Shown here: positions 27,243 to 36,034 of the stretch, in pieces
How the letters are laid out: every line of letters starts with the position of its first letter
Numbering within the stretch: position 1 is the stretch's first letter
Assembly: GCF_000818015.1 (NCBI RefSeq)
Contig: NZ_CP007511.1
Span: 3,668,501-3,732,500 of the forward strand
Direction of reading: 5' to 3'
DNA from: Stutzerimonas balearica DSM 6083
GTDB taxonomy: Bacteria > Pseudomonadota > Gammaproteobacteria > Pseudomonadales > Pseudomonadaceae
DNA length: 64,000 nt
Notes under the pieces: model-generated
Databases searched by the model: none
What the model was told of the DNA's origin: nothing
Seen by the model: the letters and a program-made list of their open reading frames with translations, nothing else
Program-made: the position numbers and the translations under genes

Positions 27243-27665
27243 GTGCCGTTTCGTCCCATCCTTTTCAGCGCCGTCCTGCTTGCCGTTGCCGGCTGCGGCA
27301 GCCAGCCGAGCGAGGCGCCGGTGCAGCCGGTCGAGCTGCCAGTGCAGCAGTCGGACATCCTCAACCAGCTGCAGGGCCGACTGATCGGCGTTCCGGCCGG
27401 CAGCCAGGTCGAACTGGCCCTGCTGGAAGTCGACCGCCGCGACCAGCCCGACCGCCTGCTCAGCTCGCTACAGCTGCAAGGCCAGGGCGAGCCGCTGCCG
27501 TTCGCCCTGCAGTTCAACCCCGAGGCCTTTCCGGCCGGACGCACGGTCGAGCTGCGCGGCCGCGTGACCCGCGCGGGCCAACTGATCATGCGCCTGCCGG
27601 CGATCCCCATCGAAAGCGCCGGCAGCCAGGCGCTCGGCGATCTGCGCCCGGTGCCGGCGCCATGA
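27243..27665 (+). CDS. YbaY-like lipoprotein
   Basis: The 140-residue protein starts at GTG with a strong GGAGGAG site. A lipoprotein signal ends in LAVAGC (lipobox), so Cys20 would carry lipid. The mature part ([20 protein letters not shown], later [15 protein letters not shown]) has the beta-sandwich pattern of the YbaY/YscW lipoprotein family. Residue +2 is Gly, which suggests outer-membrane sorting. Function unknown. The stop overlaps the following methyltransferase start. Confidence 0.75.
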   Translation: MPFRPILFSAVLLAVAGCGSQPSEAPVQPVELPVQQSDILNQLQGRLIGVPAGSQVELALLEVDRRDQPDRLLSSLQLQGQGEPLPFALQFNPEAFPAGRTVELRGRVTRAGQLIMRLPAIPIESAGSQALGDLRPVPAP

Positions 27666-28330
27666 CCCCGCCGCGCGAGCTGCAACAGGCGCTGGCCGCC
27701 CTGCTCGGCGATGCACGCCTGGCCGCCGAGACGCTACCAGGCACCGATCTGCGCCTGTGGCTGATCGATGCGGCGAACATGGATCGCGCCTTCAGCCCAG
27801 ACGAAACCCGGCGCATCCTCGAGGAGCCACCCTACTGGTGTTTCTGCTGGGCCAGCGGCCTGGTCCTGGCGCAGTGGCTGGCCGAGCATCCCGAATGGGT
27901 GCGTGGCCGGCGTGTGCTGGACTTCGGCGCCGGTTCGGGCGTCGCCGCAATCGCCGCGGCCAAGGCGGGTGCGGCCGAAGTGGTGGCCTGCGATCTCGAT
28001 CCGCTGGCGCTGGCGGCCTGCCGCGCCAATGCCGCGCTGAACGAGGTTCAGCTGAGCTACTCGGCGGACTTCTTCGCCGAAGCCGATCGCTTCGACCTGA
28101 TCATCGTCGCCGACGTGCTCTACGACCGCGCCAACCTGCCGCTGCTCGACCAGTTTCTCAGCCGCGGCCGCGAGGCGCTGGTGGCCGACTCGCGGGTGCG
28201 CGACTTCGCCCACCCGCTGTACCAGCGCCTTGGCATGCTCGAAGCCTGCACCTGGCCGGACCTCGCCGAACCAGAGGAATTTCGCCGGGTCAGCCTCTAC
28301 CACGCCCGCCGCGCAGAGGCGGCAGCATGA
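27662..28330 (+). CDS. Class I SAM-dependent methyltransferase (ETFB/PrmA-like)
   Basis: The 222-residue protein has SAM motif I VLDFGAGSGVAAIAAA near residue 85, an acidic motif II ACDLDPLAL, and motif IV VADVLYD near 145. The EEPPYWCFCWASG segment before motif I resembles protein lysine methyltransferases of the ETFB/METTL20 group. The substrate is not known; electron transfer flavoprotein is one guess. It overlaps its neighbours on both sides by four bases, forming a tight three-gene operon. Confidence 0.82.
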   Translation: MTPPRELQQALAALLGDARLAAETLPGTDLRLWLIDAANMDRAFSPDETRRILEEPPYWCFCWASGLVLAQWLAEHPEWVRGRRVLDFGAGSGVAAIAAAKAGAAEVVACDLDPLALAACRANAALNEVQLSYSADFFAEADRFDLIIVADVLYDRANLPLLDQFLSRGREALVADSRVRDFAHPLYQRLGMLEACTWPDLAEPEEFRRVSLYHARRAEAAA

Positions 28331-28863
28331 ACGACCCGCTGCGGCTGTTCTTCGCCCTGCCCTGCCCGGCCGACCAGGCACAGGCCATCGGCCGCTGGCG
28401 CGACGAGCAGGGCCTGGACGGGCGCGCCGTACCGCTGGCGAACCTGCACCTGACGCTGGCGTTTCTCGGCGCGCAACCGGCCGACGCACTGGCCGAGATC
28501 GCGCGCCTGGGCGAGTCGATCCATGCCGAGGCCTTCGAGCTGCGCCTGGATCGGCTGATCAGCCTCGGCAAGGGGTTCACTTGCCTGGCGCCAGAGCAGC
28601 CGCCGCGCGCGCTTGGCGACCTTGTCGCGCTGCTGCGCGCCGGCCTGGCTGAACGCGGGCTGCCGGTGGACGACCGCCCCTTCCTGCCGCATCTGACATT
28701 GATGCGCCAGGCAGGCGAGCGCCGGCACGCTACGCCCCCGACATTCGCCTGGCCGGTCGAGTCCTTTGCGTTGTATGTGTCGGAGCAGGAGGAAGGCGGC
28801 GTGCGTTATCGGCCGTTGCGGCACTGGCCGCTGCGCCGGAGCACAGCGGCCGCCGCGAGCTGA
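28327..28863 (+). CDS. thpR: RNA 2',3'-cyclic phosphodiesterase ThpR
   Basis: The 178-residue 2H phosphoesterase has both catalytic HxTL motifs: HLTLAF (near residue 41) and HLTLMR (near 121). It begins LRLFFALPCP, matching the LigT/ThpR family. It opens 2',3'-cyclic phosphate ends of RNA. It is last in the operon with the lipoprotein and methyltransferase and converges on the YedF-like gene. Confidence 0.9.
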   Translation: MNDPLRLFFALPCPADQAQAIGRWRDEQGLDGRAVPLANLHLTLAFLGAQPADALAEIARLGESIHAEAFELRLDRLISLGKGFTCLAPEQPPRALGDLVALLRAGLAERGLPVDDRPFLPHLTLMRQAGERRHATPPTFAWPVESFALYVSEQEEGGVRYRPLRHWPLRRSTAAAAS

Positions 28864-28869
28864 GCGAAC

Positions 28870-29106
28870 TCAGGCGGGTACGCGAATCAGGAAACGGAAC
28901 AGCGAACCATGCTGCTCCACCGCGAGGCAGTCGTAGCCCTTGGCACGGGTGTCCTCGGGGATGCCGTTGACCGATTGCGAGCAGTCGGTCACCACTTCGA
29001 GCAACTGCCCCGGCTTCATCGTCTCGAGGGTTTCGAGCGTGGCAATCGCGTTGTACGGGCAGTGTTCGCCTCGCAGGTCAAGCGAGAGATCGGGTACCTG
29101 GCTCAT
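28870..29106 (-). CDS. TusA/YedF-family sulfur carrier-like protein
   Basis: The 78-residue protein has the TusA fold with the key Cys16 in RGEHCPYNAIATLETL. TusA itself has CPxP; this protein has CPYN, as in YedF-like members. It probably accepts sulfur (or selenium) from the YedE/YeeE transporter encoded just upstream, whose last 29 bases overlap this gene. A second Cys pair (DCSQ, YDCLAVEQ) is present. The exact carrier role is inferred. Confidence 0.85.
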   Translation of the reverse strand: MSQVPDLSLDLRGEHCPYNAIATLETLETMKPGQLLEVVTDCSQSVNGIPEDTRAKGYDCLAVEQHGSLFRFLIRVPA

Positions 29107-30301
29107 CGAGCGAGCTCCTTTTCGGTTGGAATCGTTTGGCGTTGAGGTGCACCAGCAGCATGGCCACGGCAAGCCCGGCGAACGTCAGCATCAACCCGCT
29201 GGTGGGGCCGAAGCGCTCGAGCAGGTTGACCTTCGGATAGGGCAGCGCCAGGGTGCTGCCAAGTGCGTCCCAGTACACCGCGACGAGGGTGCCGCCGATG
29301 ACGTTACCGACGCCGACCACCCAGAAGTGCACCTGGCCTTCCATCGCGCGGTACATCCAGCCGGTTTCGCAGCCGCCGGCGACCACGATGCCAATGCCGA
29401 ACAGCACGCCGCCGATGATCGCGTTCGGGCCCATCCAGAAGATCTTCGGACTCGCACCCAGCGCAATGGCGCCGAAGGTACCGACGCATGCCACGGTCAT
29501 GCCGAGCAGGATGCCGTACGCCGCGCGGGTGCGGCCGGTGGTCCAGAGGTCGCGCGCGGCACTGGTGAAACAGATCTGCGCACGCTCGATCAGCCCGCCG
29601 AACAGCAGCCCGAACAGCACCGCCATGCCCAGCACCAGCGAGGCGTCGAAACGCCAGGCGGCAAAGGCCACCGCCACCAGCGCAACGCCGACACCGATAC
29701 GCGCCTGCAGGCCGGCACGCCGGCGGGTCGCTTCAGGGTCGGCAAACAGCGCACTGGCCTGAGTACCGACCCGCAGCGGCGTGCGCAGCCAGGGCAGCAG
29801 GCAGATCTTCACGCCGACCCAGGCGCCGGCCACAGTGGCGAGCATGAAGGCCCAGGCATGCAGGGAAAACATCGGAATGCCGGTGAAGAACGCCGCCAGG
29901 TTGCAGCCCATCGCCAGGCGCGCACCGAAGCCGGCGATGATGCCGCCGACCAGCCCCTGCAGCAGGCGCCGCCGGCTGGTCGGCCAGCGCAGACTGACGT
30001 TGTTGGCCCACAGCGCGGTGCACAACGCACCGAGCAGCATGCCGATGATCATCACCCCGTCGACCCGATCGAGCGGCGTGCCGTTCAGGCCAAGCAGCTT
30101 GAAATAGCTCCACTGCTCGGGCTGGGCACCGAACCAGGCCAGCACATGGCCGCCCCAGCGGGTGAACTCGCCGGTAACGGCCCAGAAGGTTCCCGTGATT
30201 GCAAAGTAATAGGCAGAGGCGACCCCGAGTGCGACCAGTGCCGGCAGCGGCGACCAGAAACGCACGAGGTAGCGCTCCCGAAAAGCGGAGAGCGAGGACA
30301 T
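29078..30301 (-). CDS. YeeE/YedE family sulfur-compound transporter
   Basis: The 407-residue inner-membrane protein has about 11 hydrophobic helices. Conserved Cys-bearing motifs of the YeeE/TsuA thiosulfate transporter family are visible: FGARLAMGCNLAAF near residue 125, RAQICFTSAARD near 240 and VAGGCETGWMY near 310. These Cys residues are thought to hand thiosulfate along the pore. YedE-YedF pairs are also linked to selenium use. An AAGGAGC site precedes the ATG. It is followed by the TusA-like partner. Confidence 0.88.
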   Translation of the reverse strand: MSSLSAFRERYLVRFWSPLPALVALGVASAYYFAITGTFWAVTGEFTRWGGHVLAWFGAQPEQWSYFKLLGLNGTPLDRVDGVMIIGMLLGALCTALWANNVSLRWPTSRRRLLQGLVGGIIAGFGARLAMGCNLAAFFTGIPMFSLHAWAFMLATVAGAWVGVKICLLPWLRTPLRVGTQASALFADPEATRRRAGLQARIGVGVALVAVAFAAWRFDASLVLGMAVLFGLLFGGLIERAQICFTSAARDLWTTGRTRAAYGILLGMTVACVGTFGAIALGASPKIFWMGPNAIIGGVLFGIGIVVAGGCETGWMYRAMEGQVHFWVVGVGNVIGGTLVAVYWDALGSTLALPYPKVNLLERFGPTSGLMLTFAGLAVAMLLVHLNAKRFQPKRSSLDEPGTRSLA

Positions 30302-30487
30302 TTGAAGCTCCTTTTGACGCGCGACTGCAATCGCCGCACCGGTCTAGGAAGGGTTGTGTGGCCCGGCAGCGTCGGGCCGGCGCAACCTTAGCCCAGCGCC
30401 CGCGAAGACGCGAGTACTTGCATGGCGCCGTCGGCGCCCCCATGTCATCCTGCAGCCTTTTCCCTGCCCGCCCTCGACGAGATTCCG

Positions 30488-31357
30488 ATGAGCCAGAGTC
30501 CCTTCATCTTCGATGTCACCAGCGCCAATTTCGAGCAGCTGGTGCTGGAAGACTCCTTTCACAAACCGGTGCTGGTGGACTTCTGGGCCGAGTGGTGCGC
30601 GCCGTGCAAGGCGCTGATGCCGCTGCTGGCGAAGATCACCGAGGAGTATGCCGGCGAGCTGCTGCTGGCCAAGGTCAACTGCGACATCGAGCAGGACGTG
30701 GTGATGCGCTTCGGCATCCGCAGCCTGCCGACGGTGGTGCTGTTCAAGGACGGCCAGCCGGTCGACGGCTTCGCCGGGGCGCAACCCGAATCAGCGATCC
30801 GCGCGATGCTCGAACCGCACGTGCAGCTGCCACCGGCGCCAGAGGCCGACCTGCTGCAAAGCGCCAGGGAGCTGTTCGCCGAAGGCCGCATCGGCGATGC
30901 GGAAAACACGCTCAAGCAGTTGCTTGGCGAGGACAACGAGAACGCCGAGGCGCTGATTCTCTATGCCCGCTGCCTGGCCGAACGCGGCGAGCTGGGCGAG
31001 GCCGAAACCGTCCTCGCTGCAGTCAAGGGCGACGAGCACAAGCAGGCGCTGGCCGGCGCCCGTGCGCAGCTGACCTTTCTGCGCCAGGCCAACGACCTGC
31101 CGGAGCCCGCGGCGCTCAAGTCGCGCCTGGCGCAGGACCCGGGCGACGACGAGGCCACCTATCAACTGGCCGTACAGCAACTCGCCCGACAGCAGTACGA
31201 AGCCGCCCTCGATGGCCTGCTCAGGTTGTTCGTGCGCAACCGCAGTTTCAACGAAGGCGTGGCGCACAAGACGCTGCTACAGGTATTCGACCTGCTCGGC
31301 AACGATCACCCGCTGGTCGGCCAGTACCGCCGCAAGCTGTATCAGGCGCTCTACTGA
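30488..31357 (+). CDS. cnoX: Thioredoxin-domain chaperone CnoX (YbbN)
   Basis: The 289-residue protein has an N-terminal thioredoxin domain with active site WCAPC (near residues 36-40), then TPR repeats over residues 120-285 (for example EALILYARCLAERGELGEAE). CnoX holds unfolded proteins during oxidative stress and passes them to GroEL or DnaK. The intact CxxC suggests redox activity, unlike E. coli CnoX. It is divergent from the YedE gene and followed by an unrelated minus-strand gene. Confidence 0.92.
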   Translation: MSQSPFIFDVTSANFEQLVLEDSFHKPVLVDFWAEWCAPCKALMPLLAKITEEYAGELLLAKVNCDIEQDVVMRFGIRSLPTVVLFKDGQPVDGFAGAQPESAIRAMLEPHVQLPPAPEADLLQSARELFAEGRIGDAENTLKQLLGEDNENAEALILYARCLAERGELGEAETVLAAVKGDEHKQALAGARAQLTFLRQANDLPEPAALKSRLAQDPGDDEATYQLAVQQLARQQYEAALDGLLRLFVRNRSFNEGVAHKTLLQVFDLLGNDHPLVGQYRRKLYQALY

Positions 31358-31363
31358 GCTGCT

Positions 31364-31705
31364 TCAGCCGATCCAGCGATAGGTCGGGGCGTCGGCACCA
31401 TGCTCGACCTGCACCTGCTCGCTGTGCCGCAGCCTGACCAGCAGCCGCTTGGCCGCTTGCTCGCTGCCGGCCAGCACGCGCAGCTCCTCGAAGAGTTGCG
31501 GGCCTTCGAGAATGCCGGCCTGGCGCAGGCGCTCCTGGGCGGTCTGCCAGAGCGCATCCTCTCGCGGTCGCCGCGCGCCGCCCTGCTCCGCAGCCGCGGG
31601 CTGCGCCGCGACGAAGCCCGCGGCCAGATTCGCCCAATCCTCGTTGTCGAGTTCGATGGCAAGGTCGACCGGCCAATCGCCGATCTTTCCGCTGATCCTG
31701 ATCAT
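31364..31705 (-). CDS. Conserved protein of unknown function
   Basis: The 113-residue soluble protein opens MIRISGKIGDWPVDLAIELD, with GGAGG before the ATG at 31705. The second half (LWQTAQERLRQAGILEGPQLFEELRVLAG) looks like a small winged-helix or helical domain. A similar unknown gene follows cnoX in P. aeruginosa. Its stop is 6 bases from the cnoX stop. No family function known to me. Confidence 0.65.
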   Translation of the reverse strand: MIRISGKIGDWPVDLAIELDNEDWANLAAGFVAAQPAAAEQGGARRPREDALWQTAQERLRQAGILEGPQLFEELRVLAGSEQAAKRLLVRLRHSEQVQVEHGADAPTYRWIG

Positions 31706-31775
31706 GACCGCCTCCAAGCGCGAAACGTCTCATGCTCACATGCCGCAGGAAATCTGGCCAGCCGCAAGCAAAAGT

Positions 31776-31790
31776 TGTTATAACGTAACG
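31776..31790. promoter_or_regulatory. Zur-like box upstream of the zinc operon
   Basis: TTGTTATAACGTAAC spans 31775-31789 and holds GTTA...TAAC half-sites like those in gammaproteobacterial Zur boxes (GTTATAnnnTAAC type). It lies about 25-40 bases before the zrgA-like start, where a repressor would block transcription. The function of the genes behind it supports the call. Confidence 0.6.
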
Positions 31791-31814
31791 GACGCTTTCC
31801 TACCGGAGCCCTCC

Positions 31815-32411
31815 ATGCGCCAGCTGATCGCCTTTTCGACCCTCGTCCTGCTGCCGGTACTGGCCCAGGCGCACGAGCACACCCAGGAACAAGCCGAGCA
31901 CGATGCCGCGGCCACCCACGCCGCGCTGCACGCCCATGAACATGGTGTTGCCGAGCTCGATGTGGCGTTCGAAGGCACACGCCTGGACCTGGAGCTGCGC
32001 AGCCCGGCGATCAATCTGCTGGGGTTCGAGCACGCACCGGCCGGCGAGCCGGACGAACGCCGCATTGCCGCCGTGAGTGGCGATCTGCAACAGCCGCAAA
32101 GGCTGTTCGGCATACCGGCACAGGCAGGCTGCGCCGTCAGTGAGCAGGAGATCGACAGCTCGCTGCTGGGCAGCAATCACGCCGGCTACAACCGCGAGGG
32201 CACCTCGCGGGCGGCCGACGATAACAGCCATAGCGACATCCTCGCGCGCTACAGACTCCTGTGCACCGAGCCGACCAAACTGACGCAACTGGACCTCAGC
32301 GCGCTGTTCGCCGGCTATCCCGGGCTCGAACGCGTGCGTGTGCAGCTGATCGGCCCCGGCGGTCAGCGTGCTGCGGAGCTGGGCCTGCGCGCGGCGACCC
32401 TCGAGTTCTGA
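31815..32411 (+). CDS. ZrgA-like periplasmic zinc-uptake protein (DUF2796)
   Basis: The 198-residue protein has a signal peptide (residues 1-19, ending AQA). The mature N-terminus is His-rich: HEHTQEQAEH at 20-29, then HAALHAHEHG. This would bind zinc. The rest matches DUF2796, the family of Vibrio cholerae ZrgA, part of a zinc importer. It is first in a four-gene operon with an ABC ATPase, a permease and a DUF3299 protein, behind a Zur-like box. A matching cluster (PA4063-PA4066) responds to zinc shortage in P. aeruginosa. Confidence 0.87.
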   Translation: MRQLIAFSTLVLLPVLAQAHEHTQEQAEHDAAATHAALHAHEHGVAELDVAFEGTRLDLELRSPAINLLGFEHAPAGEPDERRIAAVSGDLQQPQRLFGIPAQAGCAVSEQEIDSSLLGSNHAGYNREGTSRAADDNSHSDILARYRLLCTEPTKLTQLDLSALFAGYPGLERVRVQLIGPGGQRAAELGLRAATLEF

Positions 32412-32413
32412 CG

Positions 32414-33139
32414 ATGCCCGCCGAACACGCCATGGCTCCGCCCGTCCTCGAGATCCACGATCTGCATTTCGCCTGGCCCGGGCAAACCGAGCTGCTGCAT
32501 ATCCCGCAGCTGAGCCTGCACCAGGGTGAACGGGTGTTTCTCGAAGGCCCTTCGGGCAGCGGCAAGAGCACGCTGCTGGGCCTGGTCGGTGGCGTGCATA
32601 TGCCCGACCGCGGGCACGTCCGCCTACTCGGCCGCGACCTGGCCAGCCTCGGCGCCGCAGCCCGCGACCGCTGGCGGGTCGATCACACCGGCTTCATCTT
32701 CCAGCAGTTCAACCTCCTGCCGTTCCTCTCGGTAAGCGCCAACGTCACCCTGCCCTGCGGCTTCTCGCGCCTGCGCAGGGAGCGTGCCTGCGGTCGACAC
32801 GGCAGTACGGAGCAGGCCGCAAGCCGGTTGCTCGAGCATCTCGGGCTGCCCCCGTCGCTGCTCGAGCGCCGCGCCGACTCGCTCTCCATCGGCCAGCAGC
32901 AACGGGTCGCCGCGGCTCGTGCGCTGATCGGCCAGCCGGAACTGGTGATCGCCGATGAACCGACCTCGGCGCTCGATGCCGACAGCCGCGAGAGCTTTCT
33001 GCGCCTGCTGTTCGACGAATGCAGTGCAGCCGGCGCCAGCCTGCTGTTCGTCAGCCACGACCGCAGCCTGGCGGGCCTGTTCGACCGCAGCCTGTCGCTG
33101 CCGGCACTCAACCGGGCCCGCCCGATCACGGAGAGTTGA
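32414..33139 (+). CDS. ABC transporter ATPase of the zinc operon
   Basis: The 241-residue ATPase has Walker A GPSGSGKST (near residue 46), a family-typical QQFNLLPFLSVSANV, a signature LSIGQQQR (Ser-Ile in place of Ser-Gly) and Walker B LVIADEPTSALDA. It groups with the LolD/MacB type that pairs with FtsX-like permeases, which usually do mechanical work on periplasmic proteins rather than move ions. It starts 2 bases after the zrgA-like stop. Confidence 0.88.
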   Translation: MPAEHAMAPPVLEIHDLHFAWPGQTELLHIPQLSLHQGERVFLEGPSGSGKSTLLGLVGGVHMPDRGHVRLLGRDLASLGAAARDRWRVDHTGFIFQQFNLLPFLSVSANVTLPCGFSRLRRERACGRHGSTEQAASRLLEHLGLPPSLLERRADSLSIGQQQRVAAARALIGQPELVIADEPTSALDADSRESFLRLLFDECSAAGASLLFVSHDRSLAGLFDRSLSLPALNRARPITES

Positions 33140-33141
33140 GC

Positions 33142-34407
33142 TTGCATCTGTTGCGCCTGGCCTTGGCGAGCCTGAACAACCGCCGCTTCACCGCCCTGCT
33201 GACGGTCATGGCCATCGCGCTCTCGGTGTGCCTGTTACTGGCCGTCGAGCGCATCCGCACCGAGGCACGCACCAGCTTCGCCAGCACCATCAGCGGGACC
33301 GATCTGGTGGTCGGCGCGCGCTCCGGTTCGGTGAACCTGCTGCTCTACTCGGTATTTCGCATCGGCAACGCGACCAACAACATCCGCTGGGAGAGCTTCG
33401 AGCACTTCGCCAATCACCCGCGGGTGCGCTGGGCGATACCGCTTTCGCTAGGCGATTCGCACCGCGGCTACCGGGTACTCGGTACCAACCGGGCCTATTT
33501 CGAGCATTACCGCTACGGGCGCAAACAGCCGCTGGCTCTGGCTGAAGGGCGGCCGTTCGCCACGGCCCCCTTCGAAGTGGTGCTCGGCGCGGAAGTTGCC
33601 CAGCAATTGAACTACCGGCTCGGCGATTCGCTGGTGCTTGCGCACGGCGTCGCCCGCATCAGCCTGCTTCAGCACGACGACAAGCCCTTCGAGGTGGTCG
33701 GCATTCTCCAGCGCACCGGCACACCGGTCGACCGCACGCTGCACATCAGCCTGGCGGGCATGGAAGCGCTGCATGCCGACTGGCGTCATGGCGTACCGGC
33801 CCAGGGTGCGGCGCGACTGAGTGCCGCGCAGGCGCGCGAGCTGCCGCTGCAGCCCCGGCAAATCACCGCGTTTCTTCTTGGCCTGGACAGTCGCCTTGCC
33901 ACCTTCGGCCTGCAGCGCGAGATCAACGGCTACCACAGCGAACCGCTGCAGGCGGTGCTGCCCGGGGTAGCGCTGCAGGAATTGTGGAGCCTGATGGGAA
34001 CCGCCGAGCAGGCGCTGCTGGTCATTTCGCTGTTCGTCGTGCTGATCGGTCTGGTCGGTATGCTGACGGCGATCCTCACCAGCCTCAACGAGCGCCGCCG
34101 GGAAATGGCCATCCTGCGCTCGGTCGGTGCGCGCCCCTGGCATATCGCCGGGCTGTTGGTCGCCGAAGCCCTGCTGCTGGCAGTCGCCGGCATGCTGCTT
34201 GGCGTCGCGCTGCTCTATCTGGCGATACTGGGGGCGCAGGGACCGCTGCAGGCGCACTACGGCCTGTACGTTCCCCTGCGCTGGCCCGGCCAGCATGAAT
34301 GGCGGCTGCTCGGCGCGGTGCTGTGCGCCGCCGTGCTGATGGGCGGCGTACCCGCCTGGCGCGCGTACCGGCAGTCGCTCGTCGACGGCCTGTCCATTCG
34401 CCTTTGA
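33142..34407 (+). CDS. FtsX/MacB-type ABC permease of the zinc operon
   Basis: The 421-residue inner-membrane protein has one N-terminal helix (RFTALLTVMAIALSVCLLLA), a large periplasmic domain (about residues 40-285), and three C-terminal helices with ERRREMAILRSVGARP, the FtsX-family coupling motif. It pairs with the ATPase before it. The likely start is TTG at 33142 with GGAGAG upstream; no ATG is well placed. In this zinc operon it may move or open a periplasmic metal carrier, but the mechanism is not known. Confidence 0.85.
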   Translation: MHLLRLALASLNNRRFTALLTVMAIALSVCLLLAVERIRTEARTSFASTISGTDLVVGARSGSVNLLLYSVFRIGNATNNIRWESFEHFANHPRVRWAIPLSLGDSHRGYRVLGTNRAYFEHYRYGRKQPLALAEGRPFATAPFEVVLGAEVAQQLNYRLGDSLVLAHGVARISLLQHDDKPFEVVGILQRTGTPVDRTLHISLAGMEALHADWRHGVPAQGAARLSAAQARELPLQPRQITAFLLGLDSRLATFGLQREINGYHSEPLQAVLPGVALQELWSLMGTAEQALLVISLFVVLIGLVGMLTAILTSLNERRREMAILRSVGARPWHIAGLLVAEALLLAVAGMLLGVALLYLAILGAQGPLQAHYGLYVPLRWPGQHEWRLLGAVLCAAVLMGGVPAWRAYRQSLVDGLSIRL

Positions 34408-34414
34408 GAACGCC

Positions 34415-34927
34415 ATGCCCAGACCCCTGCCGATCCTGCTGCTGTGTCTGGTGTCATCCTGGGCGACCGCCGAGATACGCGAGCTACGTTGGTCGGAACT
34501 GGTACCGGCCGATGCGCCGCCCCCGGCCCCGCCGGCCGCAATGCACGACCTGTCGCAACTGGCCGATGTACTCGCCGCCGAGAATGGCCCCGCAGCGGCG
34601 CAACAGCACCCGAATGCGCCGGTGGTGCAGGCGCTGGACGGCCTCGAGGTGCGTCTGCCGGGTTACATCGTGCCGCTGGAAATCAGTGAGCAGGAGCGCG
34701 TCGTGGAGTTCCTGTTGGTGCCTTATTTCGGCGCCTGCATTCACGTGCCGCCGCCGCCGTCGAACCAGATCGTCCACGCCATCAGCGAGCCAGGGGTAAA
34801 GGTAGAGCAACTCTATCAACCGTTCTGGATCGAAGGTCCGTTGCGCGTCGAGCCAGCCAGCAGCGAGCTGGCCGAAGCGGGCTACAGCATGCAGGCGCAG
34901 CGTATCTTTCCCTACGACCTGCCCTGA
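34415..34927 (+). CDS. DUF3299 periplasmic protein of the zinc operon
   Basis: The 170-residue protein has a signal peptide (ending WATA before EIREL). The mature region matches DUF3299: LPGYIVPLEISEQERVVEFLLVPYFGACIHVPPPPSNQIVH. The Cys and His in FGACIHVPPPP are conserved in the family as I remember it and could bind metal. It closes the Zur-type operon and is 7 bases after the permease. Its stop is 14 bases from the stop of the convergent TPR gene, leaving little space for a terminator. Confidence 0.85.
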   Translation: MPRPLPILLLCLVSSWATAEIRELRWSELVPADAPPPAPPAAMHDLSQLADVLAAENGPAAAQQHPNAPVVQALDGLEVRLPGYIVPLEISEQERVVEFLLVPYFGACIHVPPPPSNQIVHAISEPGVKVEQLYQPFWIEGPLRVEPASSELAEAGYSMQAQRIFPYDLP

Positions 34928-34941
34928 ACGGCGGGCGTGGC

Positions 34942-36033
34942 TCAGTTGGTGCGGGCGACCTGACGCTCGCGCTCGAAGCTCAGCTCACTCTCCGCCCACT
35001 CACGCCAGGCGCGCACCTGGCGCCGCTCGGCCCCGGCACGTTCAGCCTTGCGCAGCGCCTCAAGGCCGGCCTGCCAATGGGCCTGCTCGAGTTCGAGCTG
35101 GGCCAGATTCATCCACAGCTTCGCCTGGCCGCTCCGGGCCGCCAGCTCGCGGTACAGTTCCGCCGCTGTGCTGCGCTCGCGCGCCTGCCACCAGAGCTGC
35201 GCCAGCCTCTCGCGGCGGGTCGCGCTTCCTTGCAACAGACCGGCGTCGAGCATGCCGTCCAGCAGTCGTGCGGCTTGCCAGGGTTGACCGGCTGCGGCGG
35301 CCAGCAGCACCAGGTTGTCCAGCTCCGCCTCGCTAAAGCGTAGGCCCTTGGCGTAGGCGGTGCGCAGCGTGGCCAACGCCCGCTCGTCGGCGCCGGCCAG
35401 TTGCTGCAGCCCGGCCAACTGGCGCCAGCTACGCGGCTGGTCTGGGTGGCGCAACAGCAGCTGGCGCTGCCAACGCTCGGCCGCAGGGTAGCGCTTGAGC
35501 TCGGCGTTGCCGGCCACCAGCAGTTGCAGCCAGACGTCCTCGGCGCGCGGATTGGCCGCCACATAACGTTCGGCCAGGGGCAGCGCCTTGGCATGCTGGC
35601 CGAGCCCCTGGTACGCCTGCACGAGCATGCGCAGGATATCGGCATCCTGCTGGTCCGCCCCCTTCAACAGGCTGACGACGCGGGCGAAGTCGCCTTCGGC
35701 GAGGTACAGGCGCGCCAGGTTGGCGCGTTCGGCGGCGAGTGTCTGCTCGTCGAGCTTGCCGCTGGCCAGCGCCTTGTCGAGCCACCGCACGGCGTCGGCG
35801 GTATCGCCCTGCGCCCAGGCCAGGTAGCCAAGGCTGCGCCAGACCAGGGCCTGCTCGATGCTGCCAGGCTTGGCCCCGGCGCCCTGCAGCGCCTTTCGCG
35901 CAGCACCATAGTCACCCTTCTGCTGAGCGCTTTGCGCCTCTTGCAGAGCGCGGTATACGCCAGGTGCAATACTTTGCGCCGCCTGCGCGGCACTGGCGAA
36001 GGTCAGGATCAACACGAGCAGCAGACGAGGCAT
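34942..36033 (-). CDS. TPR protein of the TonB operon
   Basis: The 363-residue protein has a signal peptide (ending AQA) and TPR-like helical pairs over most of its length, with repeated A-x-L-x-L-A patterns (for example LYLAEGDFARVVSLLKG). It is probably periplasmic and starts 1 base after the tonB stop. TPR partners of this kind occur with second-type TonB systems in Vibrio, where they help uptake of certain siderophores. That role is inferred from context. Confidence 0.82.
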   Translation of the reverse strand: MPRLLLVLILTFASAAQAAQSIAPGVYRALQEAQSAQQKGDYGAARKALQGAGAKPGSIEQALVWRSLGYLAWAQGDTADAVRWLDKALASGKLDEQTLAAERANLARLYLAEGDFARVVSLLKGADQQDADILRMLVQAYQGLGQHAKALPLAERYVAANPRAEDVWLQLLVAGNAELKRYPAAERWQRQLLLRHPDQPRSWRQLAGLQQLAGADERALATLRTAYAKGLRFSEAELDNLVLLAAAAGQPWQAARLLDGMLDAGLLQGSATRRERLAQLWWQARERSTAAELYRELAARSGQAKLWMNLAQLELEQAHWQAGLEALRKAERAGAERRQVRAWREWAESELSFERERQVARTN

Positions 36034-36034
36034 C

